Source: Lenzites betulinus
Lineage: Eukaryota > Basidiomycota > Agaricomycetes > Polyporales > Polyporaceae
Direction: 5' to 3'
Length of the DNA stretch: 64,000 nucleotides
Assembly: GCA_022264855.1 (NCBI GenBank)
Contig: JABYQU010000037.1
Coordinates: 248,001 to 312,000, forward strand
The notes under the pieces were generated by a model that worked only from the letters and a program-made list of their open reading frames with translations, ran no database searches and was not told the origin of the DNA. A program made the position numbers and the translations under genes. Positions 1 to 11,381 of this stretch are shown here, one piece after another (the first letter of the stretch is position 1; each line of letters opens with the position of its first letter).

Positions 1-1490
1 CGGTCATCGTCACCTCCCACCTTTGGATGCTCTGCAAAGTAGTGAGCCGCGAGACCCATTGCAGTCGGATCGTTAGCATACCCGTTCGCTCATGTGCTCA
101 CCGCTGCCCATGTAATCTGTAAGAGCTTCGGAGGTGCGGCCAGTGGTTAATAGACAGGTCAGATCCAATATGGGGAGCGGATCCTCGTCTGTGAGATCCG
201 TTGAGGCACCGGGAGGAGCATCGCGATTTACGGCACTTACGACCAAATTCGTTGCGCTGTCTTTCCTCCAATGCCCGTACCCACTTGGGGCCCAGGTCCC
301 GTGCGCCAGAGTTGCTGTCGGAGCCAAACCACGCGATGCGCATATCTCTCACCACGCGCATGGCATACGAGAGGAGCTCCCGAGAAGAAGTTGACACTCT
401 TGCCACATCCCTATAGTGCCTGCCTGTCAGATATGACAATCGTAGGACGATTGGGCGCAGTGGGACCGCAGGCGAGCTTGCATCGGACGCCGGTCCAGGA
501 TGCACAAACAGGTACTCGCGGAGCTTGTAGAGAGAGCGGGGGGACACCTCGTCGCCTGTCCGCACCCTGCCCAGTGGGTAACTTCCTTCCAGGAAGAGGT
601 GGACGTTGCCCAGATTGTCAGAGACAGCAAGAATGCTGTTGACGTTCGTGTCGTCAGCTTCGTCTTCTGCTTCTGGAAAGGACTGCTGTGCATCGGGCTT
701 GTTCGACGCAATGGATGCGGCGGCGAGGTCGCTCGGGAGGCTGGGCCATGTAGTGATGATTGGTGGCATTATGGGCGCCTGTGCCGCTCGATTGCGTGCA
801 CCATGGAAGGCGAAGAGCTCGTTGGAGCTTCAGATGCATATCAGCCGCGCACGCAAGCCGAATAGAGACTGACCACCCACCTAAGTGGCTTTGATTCATC
901 CTGGATAGGATCCAACAGGGGCAAGTTTCTCAAAATGGCATGCGCAGATCCTGTCTTTGCCATTAGGCATCAGCACACCGGAACGATAACAGCCGCTGTA
1001 AAACCGCCGTACTATGTTCTCGCCACGCTTGAAGACCTCTGGTAACGGGGTACCTGTGGGTTTCTTTTCTTCACGGAACCACCACGCACCGGTCACCCGG
1101 AAACGGCGATCCGGCACACTCACGGCTATCGTCTGCTCTACTGCGCCATTCTGTATCGAGTGAATGGTGATGGCGCCCGGGTTGGACACAACTGCAATGC
1201 TTTGTACTGTTGGGGTTGTCAATGACCTGCGTGTGTATCCGTGCACAAAGACGCGTACCGTCAGGGCTCCAGGCAATGTCAACAATCTCTTCCACCTTGG
1301 TGTCGCTATTCCCGGGCAGGTCAATTTCCCATTTTTTCGACCCTGACATCTTCCACAATGCTAGTTTCTGCTGGTGCGCAAAGCTGGATAGGACGACCAA
1401 GAGATCCTTGTCGGGACACCAGGACGCTTTCAGAATGCGGGCCGGATTCGGCAAGGCAATGGTTGCCACAGGCGCGATTGTAGTAGACAT
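1..1490 (-). CDS. APC4: Anaphase-promoting complex subunit 4 (APC4), 5' part only
   Basis: Scaffold subunit of the APC/C ubiquitin ligase, which marks cyclins and securin for destruction in mitosis. The gene starts with ATG at 1490 on the minus strand and runs off the left edge, so the C-terminus is missing. The N-terminus reads like an APC4 WD40 beta-propeller (ILKASWCPDKDLLVVL, then VDIAWSPDG, then RFRVTGAWWFREEKK). Further on, around 700-400, comes the start of the APC4 'long' domain (LSYLTGRHYRDVAR), and at 230-75 the segment LLTTGRTSEALTDYMGSGE, well conserved in the family. At least four short introns are needed to join the pieces; a clean GTAAGT donor lies near 247. Family assignment rests on the order of these two domains and the conserved TGR-SEAL segment. 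Confidence 0.85.
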
Positions 1491-2195
1491 CTGATGCGCA
1501 ATAGCGGTTAAATGTGATGTGTGTGGTCTCAGTTCTCGCTCTCCTACCTTGTACTCCCTTCGAGTGTCTTGAAAGAGGCTTCGAAATGTGCGAGGCCGTC
1601 AAGAATGTGGGAATTCGCGTAGAGTGAGACGCGGTCACGACGGGTGCCACTGCCTGCTCAAAAGTACTTGGTTTGACCGGATGAGACGGCGAGCTGCCTA
1701 GATATCGGCGATTGAAGGATGTATGCGCATCGAAAGCAAAAAACAAAGCATACGTTACAGTCTGAGGCAAGACGCGTCGGAGTGGCACTCAGTTTCAAAC
1801 AAACAAGTTTACAGTCCGCGACGGTCAAAGGAGATCGCCATGGGCGTCTACAGCGACGCGTAAGAACCGCGTACGGTCACAGAAATGTCACAGGAGGTTT
1901 GTGACGAGACTCCGGACCGTGAGAGCGGCCAAGCAGCGCGAGAATATCCGCGGCATGCATGCGCGTGCATTACAAGGGCAATGTCATGAGCAGCACTAGT
2001 CTAGGAGAATCAGTGCGCAGGTCTGTGTTGCTGCTGATGGAATATGCTATCCATGACCATCGATCAATCCAAGGAGAACTCCTCGGCATTCGCGCCAATA
2101 AGTTGGTCTCACGGCCTCCCGCCGACACCGGAAGGGCGCGCGAGAGAGAAGCATGGAATACAATCCCCAAAGGATGATAGCACACCAGGCCGGGA
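1491..2195. other. Intergenic, APC4 promoter side / DRS1 3' side
   Basis: About 700 bases between the start of APC4 and the end of DRS1. It should hold the APC4 promoter and the DRS1 3' UTR. Short open frames on both strands have no recognisable content. No repeat or RNA gene was seen. Confidence 0.5.
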
Positions 2196-4888
2196 CTACG
2201 CTTTCCGCTTACCACCCTTTTTCTTCCCCATGCCCCCAATAATATCGCCTTTCTTCGCCCGGACGCCCTCCCGAGCAGGCCGCTGCCCCAAGTCCTTCTC
2301 GAACGCACCGCTCTTCCGCTTCGTAACGCTTTTGGAGCGCGCAGCCTTCTTCTTGTCCCTTTTCTTCGACGCCCCCGGGCGTCGTTCAGGCTCGCCAATC
2401 TTCGCGGGTCGCGATGCCTTTTTCGCCGAGCGTACTGCGGCTCGAATAGCGCCGCTCTCCGCCGGCTCGTCCTCCTCCATTGCCATCTTTCTCCGCTTCG
2501 CACGTCTCGAAAGCCCCGCGAGCTTGTCTCGTTGGGGCTACGAGATCCGTCAGTAATCCCGATCAGATCGAGTATTTGGTATGGCTTACTTTGGGTTCGG
2601 CTGTCTGCTTCGCCTTTCCCTTTTTGCTGGCATCGAAACCTGACTCGTACATCTGCTTGCTGAGTTCTGGCGGTGGACTGATTTTAGAACGGGCGGAAAT
2701 GAACAGTTGATGCTACGCACCCTCCGCCTTGGCCTTCTCCTTCCCGGTCTGGAACCAGGTACGGGCGGGCCGCGCAAAGATCTCCGCTTCGTGCTCGATC
2801 ATGTTCTGGCCTTTCTTTAGTTCCATTTCAGCCTGCCGAAGCTGTCAACGGAGCGCAAGTTCAGCTATCCATGTATGACTTGATGCAACACCAGCAAACT
2901 CACGTGCTTCTCCTCCTTCTCCTCCTGAAGGATCTCAGTAATCTCCCCCTTCAGACTGTCGAGCTTCTGAGACCATTTGGTCACAACCTCCGGTGGGACC
3001 TGACGGTGTCGAACTTGGTCTTCACTAGACGAGTGCTTGATGGCCGCTTTGAGCAGCTTCCGGTCGGCCTCGCCCACAAGCGTAACCGATCTGAAGTATA
3101 TCTCATCAGCGCGCTGTATGTCGATATCGGGCAAATCACCCTACCGTCCCTTCAACCCCGCACGAGCCGTTCGGCCGACACGGTGGAGATACTGTGCCAG
3201 TTGCCCGGGCATGTCATAGTTGATGACCGTCTCGATACCCTTGATATCAAGCCCACGAGAAGCCAGGTCGGTGGCCATCAGATAATCTACATGGCCGTCG
3301 CGAAACTGTTGCAGTGCTCTGAGTCGCTAATGGCCAGGAATGATGTTAGTCATGAGAGATGGCGCCGTCCAGCGAGTGACTGACCTGTTCTTGAGTGAGG
3401 TCGCCATGGAGCTCGTCACACTTCATGTTCAGCAGGCTGAACACAATACGCATCTGGTGTGCGAGTTTCTTGCTCCGGTAGAAGATGATGACTCTTGATC
3501 TGAACGACCGTTTGCACAGGGCGACGAGCAGCGCGGAGCGCTCAGCCTCCTTCCCTGCACGCACGCGCACAAACTCCTGAAGGAGGCCGCTCGCGGTGAC
3601 GCGCTTGGGGTCCACGAACAGCCGAACGGGTTTGTTTAGGGACATCTTGACCAGCTCATCCACAGAGTCGGTCATTGTCGCGGAAAAGAGCATCGTTTGG
3701 CGCGATGTAGGACATGACTTGATGATCTCCGTCAACTCGTCCGAAAACCCATCCTCAAGCATGCGGTCAGCCTCGTCGAGGACGAGAATGTCCAAGGCAT
3801 CGAGTGTGAAGGTAGGGGAGTTACGAAGGTGGTCAATTAACCGGCCGGGGGTAGCAATGACGACGTCCGGCCGTGTGCGCAAGTTGGCCTCTTGCGACTT
3901 CAGCGACAAACCACCTGCATAGGCCCCCCTGTACGTCAGTATTATGTGTAGACATGAACGTGCCACACTAACCGACGACCAGGGCAAAGCGGATGTCGGT
4001 ATGCGCCGCAAGTTTGCTTCCGACTTCATAACTTTGCAGGGCCAGTTCGCGAGTGGGGGCCAGCACAAGACACCTGGTCGCTGCAGCCTTCTTGCCTCGG
4101 TCGCGGTACATAAGACGCTCCAGCATGGGTATGACAAACGCGGCCGTCTTTCCGGAACCTGTCACGGCATTACCGACGACGTCCTTGCCTAACAGCGCTA
4201 CGGGAATGGTGGCAGCTTGGATGGGTGTAGGGGTAGTGAAGCCGAGCGAGGTTATGGACTTGATAATCGGCCGCGAGAGATTCATTGAAAGGAAAGACGT
4301 ATGCGCCTCGGAGGGACCTGCTTCAGAGTCGAAATAAGCAGCCTTACGGTCCTTTTCCGCTTGTGTTTCCTCCTCCGAGTCGTCGCCTGAAGAAAAGGCA
4401 GCCTCATCTTCCTCCTCGTCGGACGTTTCTTCATGTTCGCTCCTTTCAGAGCCCGACTCTTCGCCTGAAGTCGCTAATGGGTCTTCGTCATCGTCTCCCA
4501 CAGAGAGAACCTCGAAGTCCTCCCCAGATGCCTCGGAACTGTCGGACAGGTCTTCACTCCCCTCGTCCACCCCCGAGTCCTCCTCCGAGTCTTCAGAGTC
4601 GCTATCTTCATCACCCTCGTCCGTTACCGGGCGTTTGCGCTTCCCATTACTCGTACGGAGCTTCCGGCGCGCTATGATGTCGTCCACAGAAATTGGATCC
4701 TAAGCCGCCGTGAGCAACCGCGCAAATGTACATACCGGTGAAGGGCCTACCGGCTTGGAGCCCTTCTTGACAAGGTCTTCAACATCGAGATGTTCGTCAA
4801 GAAAGTCGGCATAGGGGTCCCCAGAGAGGTCAAAGGTGAAGTCGGGATTGAGCTCTACGGCCTCTTCGGCGGTTTGTGTCTTCGCCAT
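2196..4888 (-). CDS. DRS1: DEAD-box ATP-dependent RNA helicase DRS1 (DDX27 family)
   Basis: Nucleolar helicase needed for maturation of 25S rRNA and the 60S subunit. ATG at 4888 and stop at 2196. The N-terminal third is acidic and low in complexity (Asp/Glu/Ser runs, 4640-4340). The helicase motifs follow in order: Q motif [14 protein letters not shown], motif [53 protein letters not shown], then in the second RecA domain [31 protein letters not shown] and [16 protein letters not shown] is joined to SVTLVGE by an intron (GTAGGG...TTCAG, about 3145-3088), rebuilding the DRS1-type motif VI follow-on. The tail is Lys-rich ([20 protein letters not shown]) as in nucleolar helicases. About six or seven short introns are needed. 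No catalytic residue is missing. MPP10, another ribosome-biogenesis gene, lies at 48-51 kb. Confidence 0.93.
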
Positions 4889-5267
4889 CGACGCAAAGTG
4901 TCAAGTCCCAAATAATTTAGGCGCTAGTGATCGGTCCGCTCGAGCTTCGAATCTCGATCACCCATGCGGCATATTGGATCCTCCAGCAGCATGGCCAATA
5001 GCTTTCGCCGCGAGGGTTGTTCGTACTCTGCTGGGGGCTTCTTGCTCATATGTAGCTCCTATGTACATTGAAACACAGATCTCCAGCACGAGTCATACAT
5101 AGGGTATATGTATAGGGTGCGATCCAAGGGCCCGCATACAACTCATATTCAGCATAGCAACTTCGACAACAAGGGTAATACAAGTCCTCGTAATGTACCG
5201 TCATAGATATGTGCGTGGGTGAGAAAGCAAGGTATCAAAGCAGCAGTCACAGCGCTGCGGGATCTCG
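4889..5267. other. Intergenic, DRS1 promoter side / RasGEF 3' side
   Basis: About 380 bases with the DRS1 promoter and the RasGEF 3' end. Nothing else was recognised. Confidence 0.5.
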
Positions 5268-8200
5268 TTAGTTCCAGGAGAAGTTCAACAGCTTGCGGAA
5301 GATGACGGCGTCCTTGTGATGTGAGGGGTCTCGTGTGCCCGTGCGCGACGCCCCGCTCGGCCGGAGGTTGTTGTTGTCCTCCATGCCGTCTAGATCGGGA
5401 AGCGCCATGCGTGAGCCTTGCATCTGTGCGAAGGAGTTAGTCACAGCTGCGCTGACAACGTATCGAATACAACTTACGTCTTGGTCCATAAGTAAGCTCT
5501 CCTGCTCAATCATGAACATGTCGCGCAGCTTCAGACGTTCCGGGTACCTCTCGTAATCTCCACTCTCACGGCAGCCACTCTGGCACTGGACTAGAATGTC
5601 GATGAATCGCGCCATCATGTTGAACTTCGCCCAATGAATCTTGGTTGGATCGTTGTCATGATAGTCAGGGTTGCCTTCATGGGCTCGAATGAGGTCACTT
5701 ATGTGGACCTCCCTGAATCGCAGGCATTAGCCAAGTTTGAGAGGACGTGATTGAACAACTTACAGGGCTGGTATGCACGAGCCCTTCGTGTTCCTCAGTG
5801 CCATCCGGTACTTCTGATGCGAACGTGTTGACTGCAAGAGCTGGTCCCATTGCTGGAAGCTCTTCCAGTGCTCGGCCGACTTCGTCCTCAGAAGATCGAG
5901 CGACTCGTCGCCCTCGAATGTGGCGCCGTTGATACCAGCCACAACCGCCCGCAAACCGGAGTAGTTGCATATCCCGCGCAGACGGTTCGCAACGTCGATG
6001 AACTTCTCGATCTGCCGAGCGCGGGCTTTCGGCTTGTCGTGGCACAAGATCAGCGATACCACCCTAGGAGACCCATATCAGCTTGACCTTCTACGCGGGA
6101 GAGCCCGAGCACGCCTACCATTCCCCGAAATGGTTCGAGATCAAGCTATACATGGTGATCGGATCGGACTCCGTGTCCTTCTTCCCCTGGACAAGGACAT
6201 GTTGCAGCCAATGGCGGGGCTAGTGCAAAAGAGCATAAGCGATCCACAACTCCCAAGAAACCAGCTATGATCATACCTCTATGCGAAGGAAGAACTGACA
6301 CTGTATTCGCGTAATTTCCTGCGCAATGTCGAGAGGATCGATAGGTTGCAGCGACTGGCTGATAGACTGCAAGTGTCGAAGGATGTGTTTGTACGAATAT
6401 GTGACGTTAGGCTCTGGCGGCAAGTCCCGTATAACGAACTGGCTGGGGGGATCTGAAGACGGGGCGGCGATGAGAGCCTTGGCCGTTAACGGAAGGCTTG
6501 CTTTCCGCGGGCGTGCGAAGCCGGAAGGCGTGCTGGTAGTGCTGGCGGGTTTGGGCTCCTGTTGGACGGGCGGAGGACTAGCGGGCCGCGGCGACCCGGC
6601 ACGATCCACAATGAAGGAATGCTCCTCATCTGACACGCTAGATGTATCAGAGCTTTCCTCCTCGACTTTCAACGCCCAAGAGGCATCCTTGTCCTTGAGT
6701 CCGGAGACCATTTCCAAAAACGGCAGGAACTCAGCGCCGTAATGGAGCAAGTATGTCTTGGTGATGATGGATTTAATGAGCGCCGCCAGTGCACTCGAGG
6801 CGCCGGGCACGGCGAAGTCAGTGGGATACACATTGATCCACATGTCAAGCAGTTGGCAAATCCTAATCACGATGAGAGAGGTCATGACCCTTGCGATTCA
6901 GGAGAGCTTACCTCATTTGCGCGTAACACGCAAACATAGGGTCGCCAGTGGGATGGTCGAGTGATCGCATCCGCTTCTGCATAGCAAGGAGCAAAGCTCG
7001 CGGACTCGCGAACCGCCGATACGTGAGGAGGAAATGAGATATGAACACGGGATCTACGCAGCATAGAGACCTTAGTACATTGCCGGCGTTGAGAGAATAT
7101 CAACTTACCGTCATCGCACACGGCCATGAAAAGAAGCTTGTTCAGCAAGTCCTCCAAGCTCATCCATGGGGGCGCACGACTAAGCAATATTAGGTGATGC
7201 CACAAACCCCCATTAGTCAGGACTCACGGTTCCTTCCCAGACACATCCCTGGTACCGTCCGACGTTGATATGTCCGTCATGCTTGACGGACCATCAGTGT
7301 CAAGACCTTGATGAGCCTGGAACGAGCTTTGGCTGCTGTTCCTGTCGTTGTTGAAAATGGAGGCACGGACCTCCCGCTCTTCGCGTTTGTACTTTTCATG
7401 CTCAGACAGCAGATCGCCGGTAGAACGTACACGGGTAGGGGACGTTGGTGTCGACGGGCTGCCAGTCCCCGAGCCTGCCAAAGGGCGTTGATAGCCGCGT
7501 CCCTGCTGAGACCCGTACGATATCGACTGCGAAGGCGTGTGGCTTGACAGTCGGCTTGAGACAGAAGGCTGCTGCATGGTGTGTGCAGAAGATGATGCGG
7601 TAGGGGTGGCAGATGATGCGCGGGAGATGTCCCACGGTGGAGGAGATTGAGACAGCAACCAGGCGGGTGAAGCCGGATTCTGCGGATACTCATTCCCGTC
7701 TTCTGAATGATTAGCGATACTGGGACTGTGATAGAGAGCGCGATCGCATTCACCTGGGTCGCGGAAGATGGAGGTGAGGATCCACTCGAATGCTGTCCGA
7801 ATCCTCTCCTTGGATGACTCAGAAGCAGTGGAGACCTCGATCAAACCAACTTGGTACTGGTAGAGTAGTGCGTGAGCATCCTTGGGATTGACCCGCTGAA
7901 CCATGTCAGTCTTGCAAGCCAGCGCTATACAAGGTGCGCGGAGCTCGCCGAAAGCTCCTACGTTGTGCATGAGATAAAGCGGGTGGAAACGTCTTCAAAT
8001 CACGTACTGAGAAGATCCTCTACATGGCGAAGCGAGCTGGCATCTGTGGCGTCATAACAGATGATAATGCCGTCCCAGACCTCTGTTGCATCCGACAGGA
8101 TACCGCGGGCATCGCTCAAGTTGAATGTGGAAACGTCGGCTTCAAGCACGCGTAGTCTGTGTTCTAAAATACCCTGACCGGCAGGTATTGTGCCTGACCG

Positions 8201-9265
8201 TTGGGTATCTGCAAAATATCAGATCGCCGCTTCAGAGTCGTCACTAGTGCCCATACATGTGAAGACACCCCGTCCATTGGGACTGTCGATCTTGATCTCC
8301 TCAGGTTTGCCCAATCCATATTGTTTGAGGCCCTTCTGAATGACAGCGCTCTTCCCGCACCCATGGGGTCCGATGACTAGTAGGGATATCTCGGGGAGGG
8401 ACTGCGTCTGCCACAACTCACTGTCAATGCCATATTATGTATGAACCAGAGAAACTCTCACCGTAGGAAACTGGGTATGCAATGGCATAAGTGTCTTCGG
8501 CTTGGACGCCCTGAAGTTCAAACTGCTGATCCGGGTAGGGACTATGGGTGGGGGGAACGGACCGAGATGCAGCGAAGGAACTGACCCCTTGGAGTGTAGG
8601 CGGGACGGCATCGGCAGCTCACCCGGTTTAACAGACTGTCGGGAGGTACCCTTGCCTTTGCGAGCGCGTTTCATGGCCTCCTCGGTGCGTTCAACATCAG
8701 ACTCATCGTAGAAAACCGCGTCGCGATCGTCCGTTGCGGTGCTGACGCTCGTCCCTCGGCTACGCGTTGAAGGTGGTGGTGGCGCACGCTTGTCACGATC
8801 CGCCCAGGGGGGGCGGAACGCGGCTGGATTGGTGTCTGCCGAACGTGCTGGAGCGGAAAGTGAACTGTTAGTCTCAGCGTGAGGAGCCCGGAATTCAGCA
8901 GAGAGGGGGCTGGGAGGAGTGGGACGAGAGGGGGGCATGAGAGCCTTGTGCTTGACGAAAGAGTCGACAGATATGGACTTCCTGAGGCCGGTTGAGGAGG
9001 ACATGACGGGGACCGCGGAATGATATAAGTACACCGGGGAACCATTGCCAGAAGACGGAGTGGGCTGATCCGGAGACAACGACGTGTGAGCGGTCAAGAA
9101 GGTATCCTGAGAGGCGTAGGGAGAAGAAGAAGAGGGATGTGAGGAGGGCGAGCCGGACCTCTTTGCGGAGGAAGCTGGGCCGAAGAGATTGGAGGCATCG
9201 GGCATCTGAATCGGCGGGAGAGAGGGGATTTTGGGCAGGTCGATAGGGTGGTTTTTGGGAGTCAT
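5268..9265 (-). CDS. Ras guanine-nucleotide exchange factor with an N-terminal Ras-like P-loop domain
   Basis: Probable activator of Ras-type GTPases in growth or morphogenesis signalling. ATG at 9265, stop at 5268. Order: (1) a Ser/Pro-rich disordered region, 9265-8460; (2) a Ras-like domain, 8415-7750, with a P-loop GPHGCGKS, a hydrophobic strand GIIICYDATDASSLR in the G3-to-G4 region, and CKTD where Ras has NKxD; the usual DTAGQE switch-II motif is absent and reads ADVSTFNLS instead; (3) a second disordered region, 7730-7240; (4) RasGEF N-terminal module, about 7180-6750 (WMSLEDLLNKLLF, then FLLTYRRFASPRALLLAMQ); (5) catalytic Cdc25 homology domain, about 6340-5500, with DIAQEITRIQC, FIDVANRLRGICNYSGLRAV and LRDMFMIEQESLL. 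No SH3 domain was seen, unlike yeast Cdc25. Around ten short introns. The GEF assignment is firm; whether the Ras-like part binds GTP is open. Confidence 0.88.
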
Positions 9266-9957
9266 TATAGGTCGATGGCGGCGTTCATTGGGGTGTCCTG
9301 AGGAACGGGACGAGACTCATAGACACTCGTGCAGAACGATGGGCAGAGCGGGGAGGGGGCGGAGAGCGGCGGGCGAGGGGGAGACCTCGCGCGGAGCTGG
9401 ACTCGTCGAAGTACTCGTCGCCAGATTGCAAGTTGCAACACAAGCTCGACTCTCTCTCGGCCTCCGCCGCCGCGCCCGCGCAGGCCCGCGCCCGCCCACA
9501 AGCGTCCATCATGTGACCCCCGCTCCCACCCCCGCCTTTCCCTGGCCATCGAGCCCGTCGATGCCCGCGACATCACTTCTCCCGCTGCGTTGTCGACGGA
9601 GGCCAGCCGCGGTCGGGAGCGCGACCTCCAATCAACATATGCCGCACGCGCGCAACACAGTCAGCTCCAACGCTCACAAGTGGTGTCGGCACGAAGTACC
9701 ACTTCACTGCGCACACACAACTCCCTTTCGCCATGGATCCGTTTGCTACACAAGCTGCGACGGGTAAGAACCGAACAGTAAGGCTGAGAACCACCAGGGC
9801 AGTCCGGACACATGCACTCCGCGTGTTTTGCGCCTGCCCTCCGATTGCACCTATCGTGCACGTCGGTGGGCCATAAAGCCGCTGCAGCCAAACGTTCTCC
9901 TGCTCGCAGCAACTCCTCCGCCCGTGCAGCCATATATACCCCCCTTTCAGCCCAAGA
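9266..9957. promoter_or_regulatory. Divergent intergenic region, RasGEF and MARVEL-like genes
   Basis: About 690 bases between two genes transcribed away from each other, so it must hold both promoters. An ATG at 9733 with a nearby GTAAGA donor could suggest an upstream exon for the MARVEL gene, but splicing it to the CTTTCAG acceptor before 9952 does not keep frame. A TATATA run lies at about 9932-9938. Confidence 0.45.
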
Positions 9958-10635
9958 TGCGCGCACGCAGGTCCACGATGCGGGCCAACTACCACCCCTT
10001 CCTCTTCACGCTCATGACCCTGACCGCCACCGCCGAACTTGGCCTCACCGCGTTCCTCATCAGTGCAGGAAACGAAACACAGACCTGGGCAAGCCCCAGG
10101 TACCACTCGCTGTCCGTCCCGCGCCGCTCCAGGTGTCATCCGCGTCTGACGGAGAGCCGTTCTAGCCTGATCCTCCTATGCTTCTCGTCGGCATGGACCC
10201 TATTATTCTCGGGAGCATATGTCTTGTGGATCGTGGACGGCGCGGTCCATCTCCTCGCGCAAGTCGCCAGCTCCGCTGGCTGGCTCCTGCTTACCGCAGT
10301 GTTATGGGTGCGACGACCAGCTTTCATGCGTAGATGTCGCGCACTGACCGGTCTGGCAGGGTGTGGGTGCGGGACTCATGCACAACACGCGGTCTGGCGG
10401 GAACTGTGCTGGACGTGCGCCTTTGTCGCGGTGGGTCCTGAGTGTCACTGTTCAATTGCAACATGACCTGAGCATGCTACTACTGTCGCATAGATGCCGC
10501 CAGACCTTGACAGTGGAAGCACTGGGCTGGACAGAGTTCAGTCTCTGCTGCGTAACGCTCGCTGCCACGCTACTGTGGATGCGGACAGGCCTGGGGAAGA
10601 GGAGATCAATCAGGGATTCACGGACGTTTGTGTAA
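9958..10635 (+). CDS. MARVEL-like four-transmembrane protein
   Basis: Small integral membrane protein of a type common in agaricomycetes; function unknown, probably membrane organisation or trafficking. Exons fit exactly as 9958-10111, 10166-10307, 10360-10430 and 10494-10635 with frame kept at every junction, rebuilding WASPRYHSLLILLCF, TAVLWGVGAGLMHNT and LSRCRQTLTVEALGW. Four hydrophobic segments are visible: FLFTLMTLTATAELGLTAFL, LILLCFSSAWTLLFSGAYVL, LLAQVASSAGWLLLTAVLWG and WTEFSLCCVTLAATLLWM. The first intron uses a GTCCGT donor. Start is ATG 9958 or the in-frame ATG 9979 (MRANYHPFLF), which may be the true start because the family usually begins close to the first membrane segment. 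Confidence 0.8.
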
Positions 10636-11381
10636 TGGTGGCCTTGTGAGCTTACGCATGTTTACACAGTGGGTTTGACACCTCTTGGTTGAAGTTATTT
10701 AAGTATAGGTCTGCCCTTTGTATGGACAACGGATTCGTAGGCACGACTCGTTTGAGGTTTCTTCGATGGAGCCATAGTTTACCGACATCTTGTTCGAGAT
10801 TATCGCACTTTGGTAAAGCATCTTTTACTGTCTCGAGGATGTCCATCATTCAGTACTTCGACAGCTTTGCTGTGTGCAATATTCTCGCAAGCATGATGAA
10901 TGTAGTAATTTGTAACTTACGATGCGTCGTTGCTCGGACTCCTGCAAAGCTTCCGTGTCAATCCGGCAAGTATGTTGCTCGGGCGGACGGCTCCCGGTGT
11001 ACTGCGTCCCTGCGGATAATTACAGTTGACACTACTAGTGTGCGAAGCAGTATCACTGGTACGCATTATAGTGAGAGCGTAGGGCACCGTCACGACATGG
11101 CAAACGGGTCTACTACTACTTACTGAGATCTTCGATCGCTGATTTCGATCAGCCTGCAGCGTTTGTGGCTTCTTATCTGATAAGATGAAATGGGCCGACT
11201 CTGGCGCTGCACTTCCGCCCCACCCGCTCTTAACCGTGCCAGACACACGAACTTAGGCTCCTCTCCATCTGTGCCCCGCTAGCCAGGACCTCATCAAGCT
11301 GCCGCAAACAGCTTGCAATACGGTACATATACAACCCTCCTAGTCTTTCCGGTCCCTCAGCTTCGACCTTGGCTGTATGCA
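10636..11381. other. Intergenic region upstream of the MFS transporter
   Basis: About 745 bases with no gene recognised. It contains AT-richer sequence than its neighbours and a CATATACA element near 11323, some 57 bases before the transporter start, that could serve as a TATA box. A minus-strand open frame at 10652-10849 has no family signature. Confidence 0.4.

Noticed and set aside
10652..10849. Minus-strand 65-codon open frame between the MARVEL-like and MFS genes
   Set aside because: No in-frame extension, no homologous motif, and short length; treated as chance.
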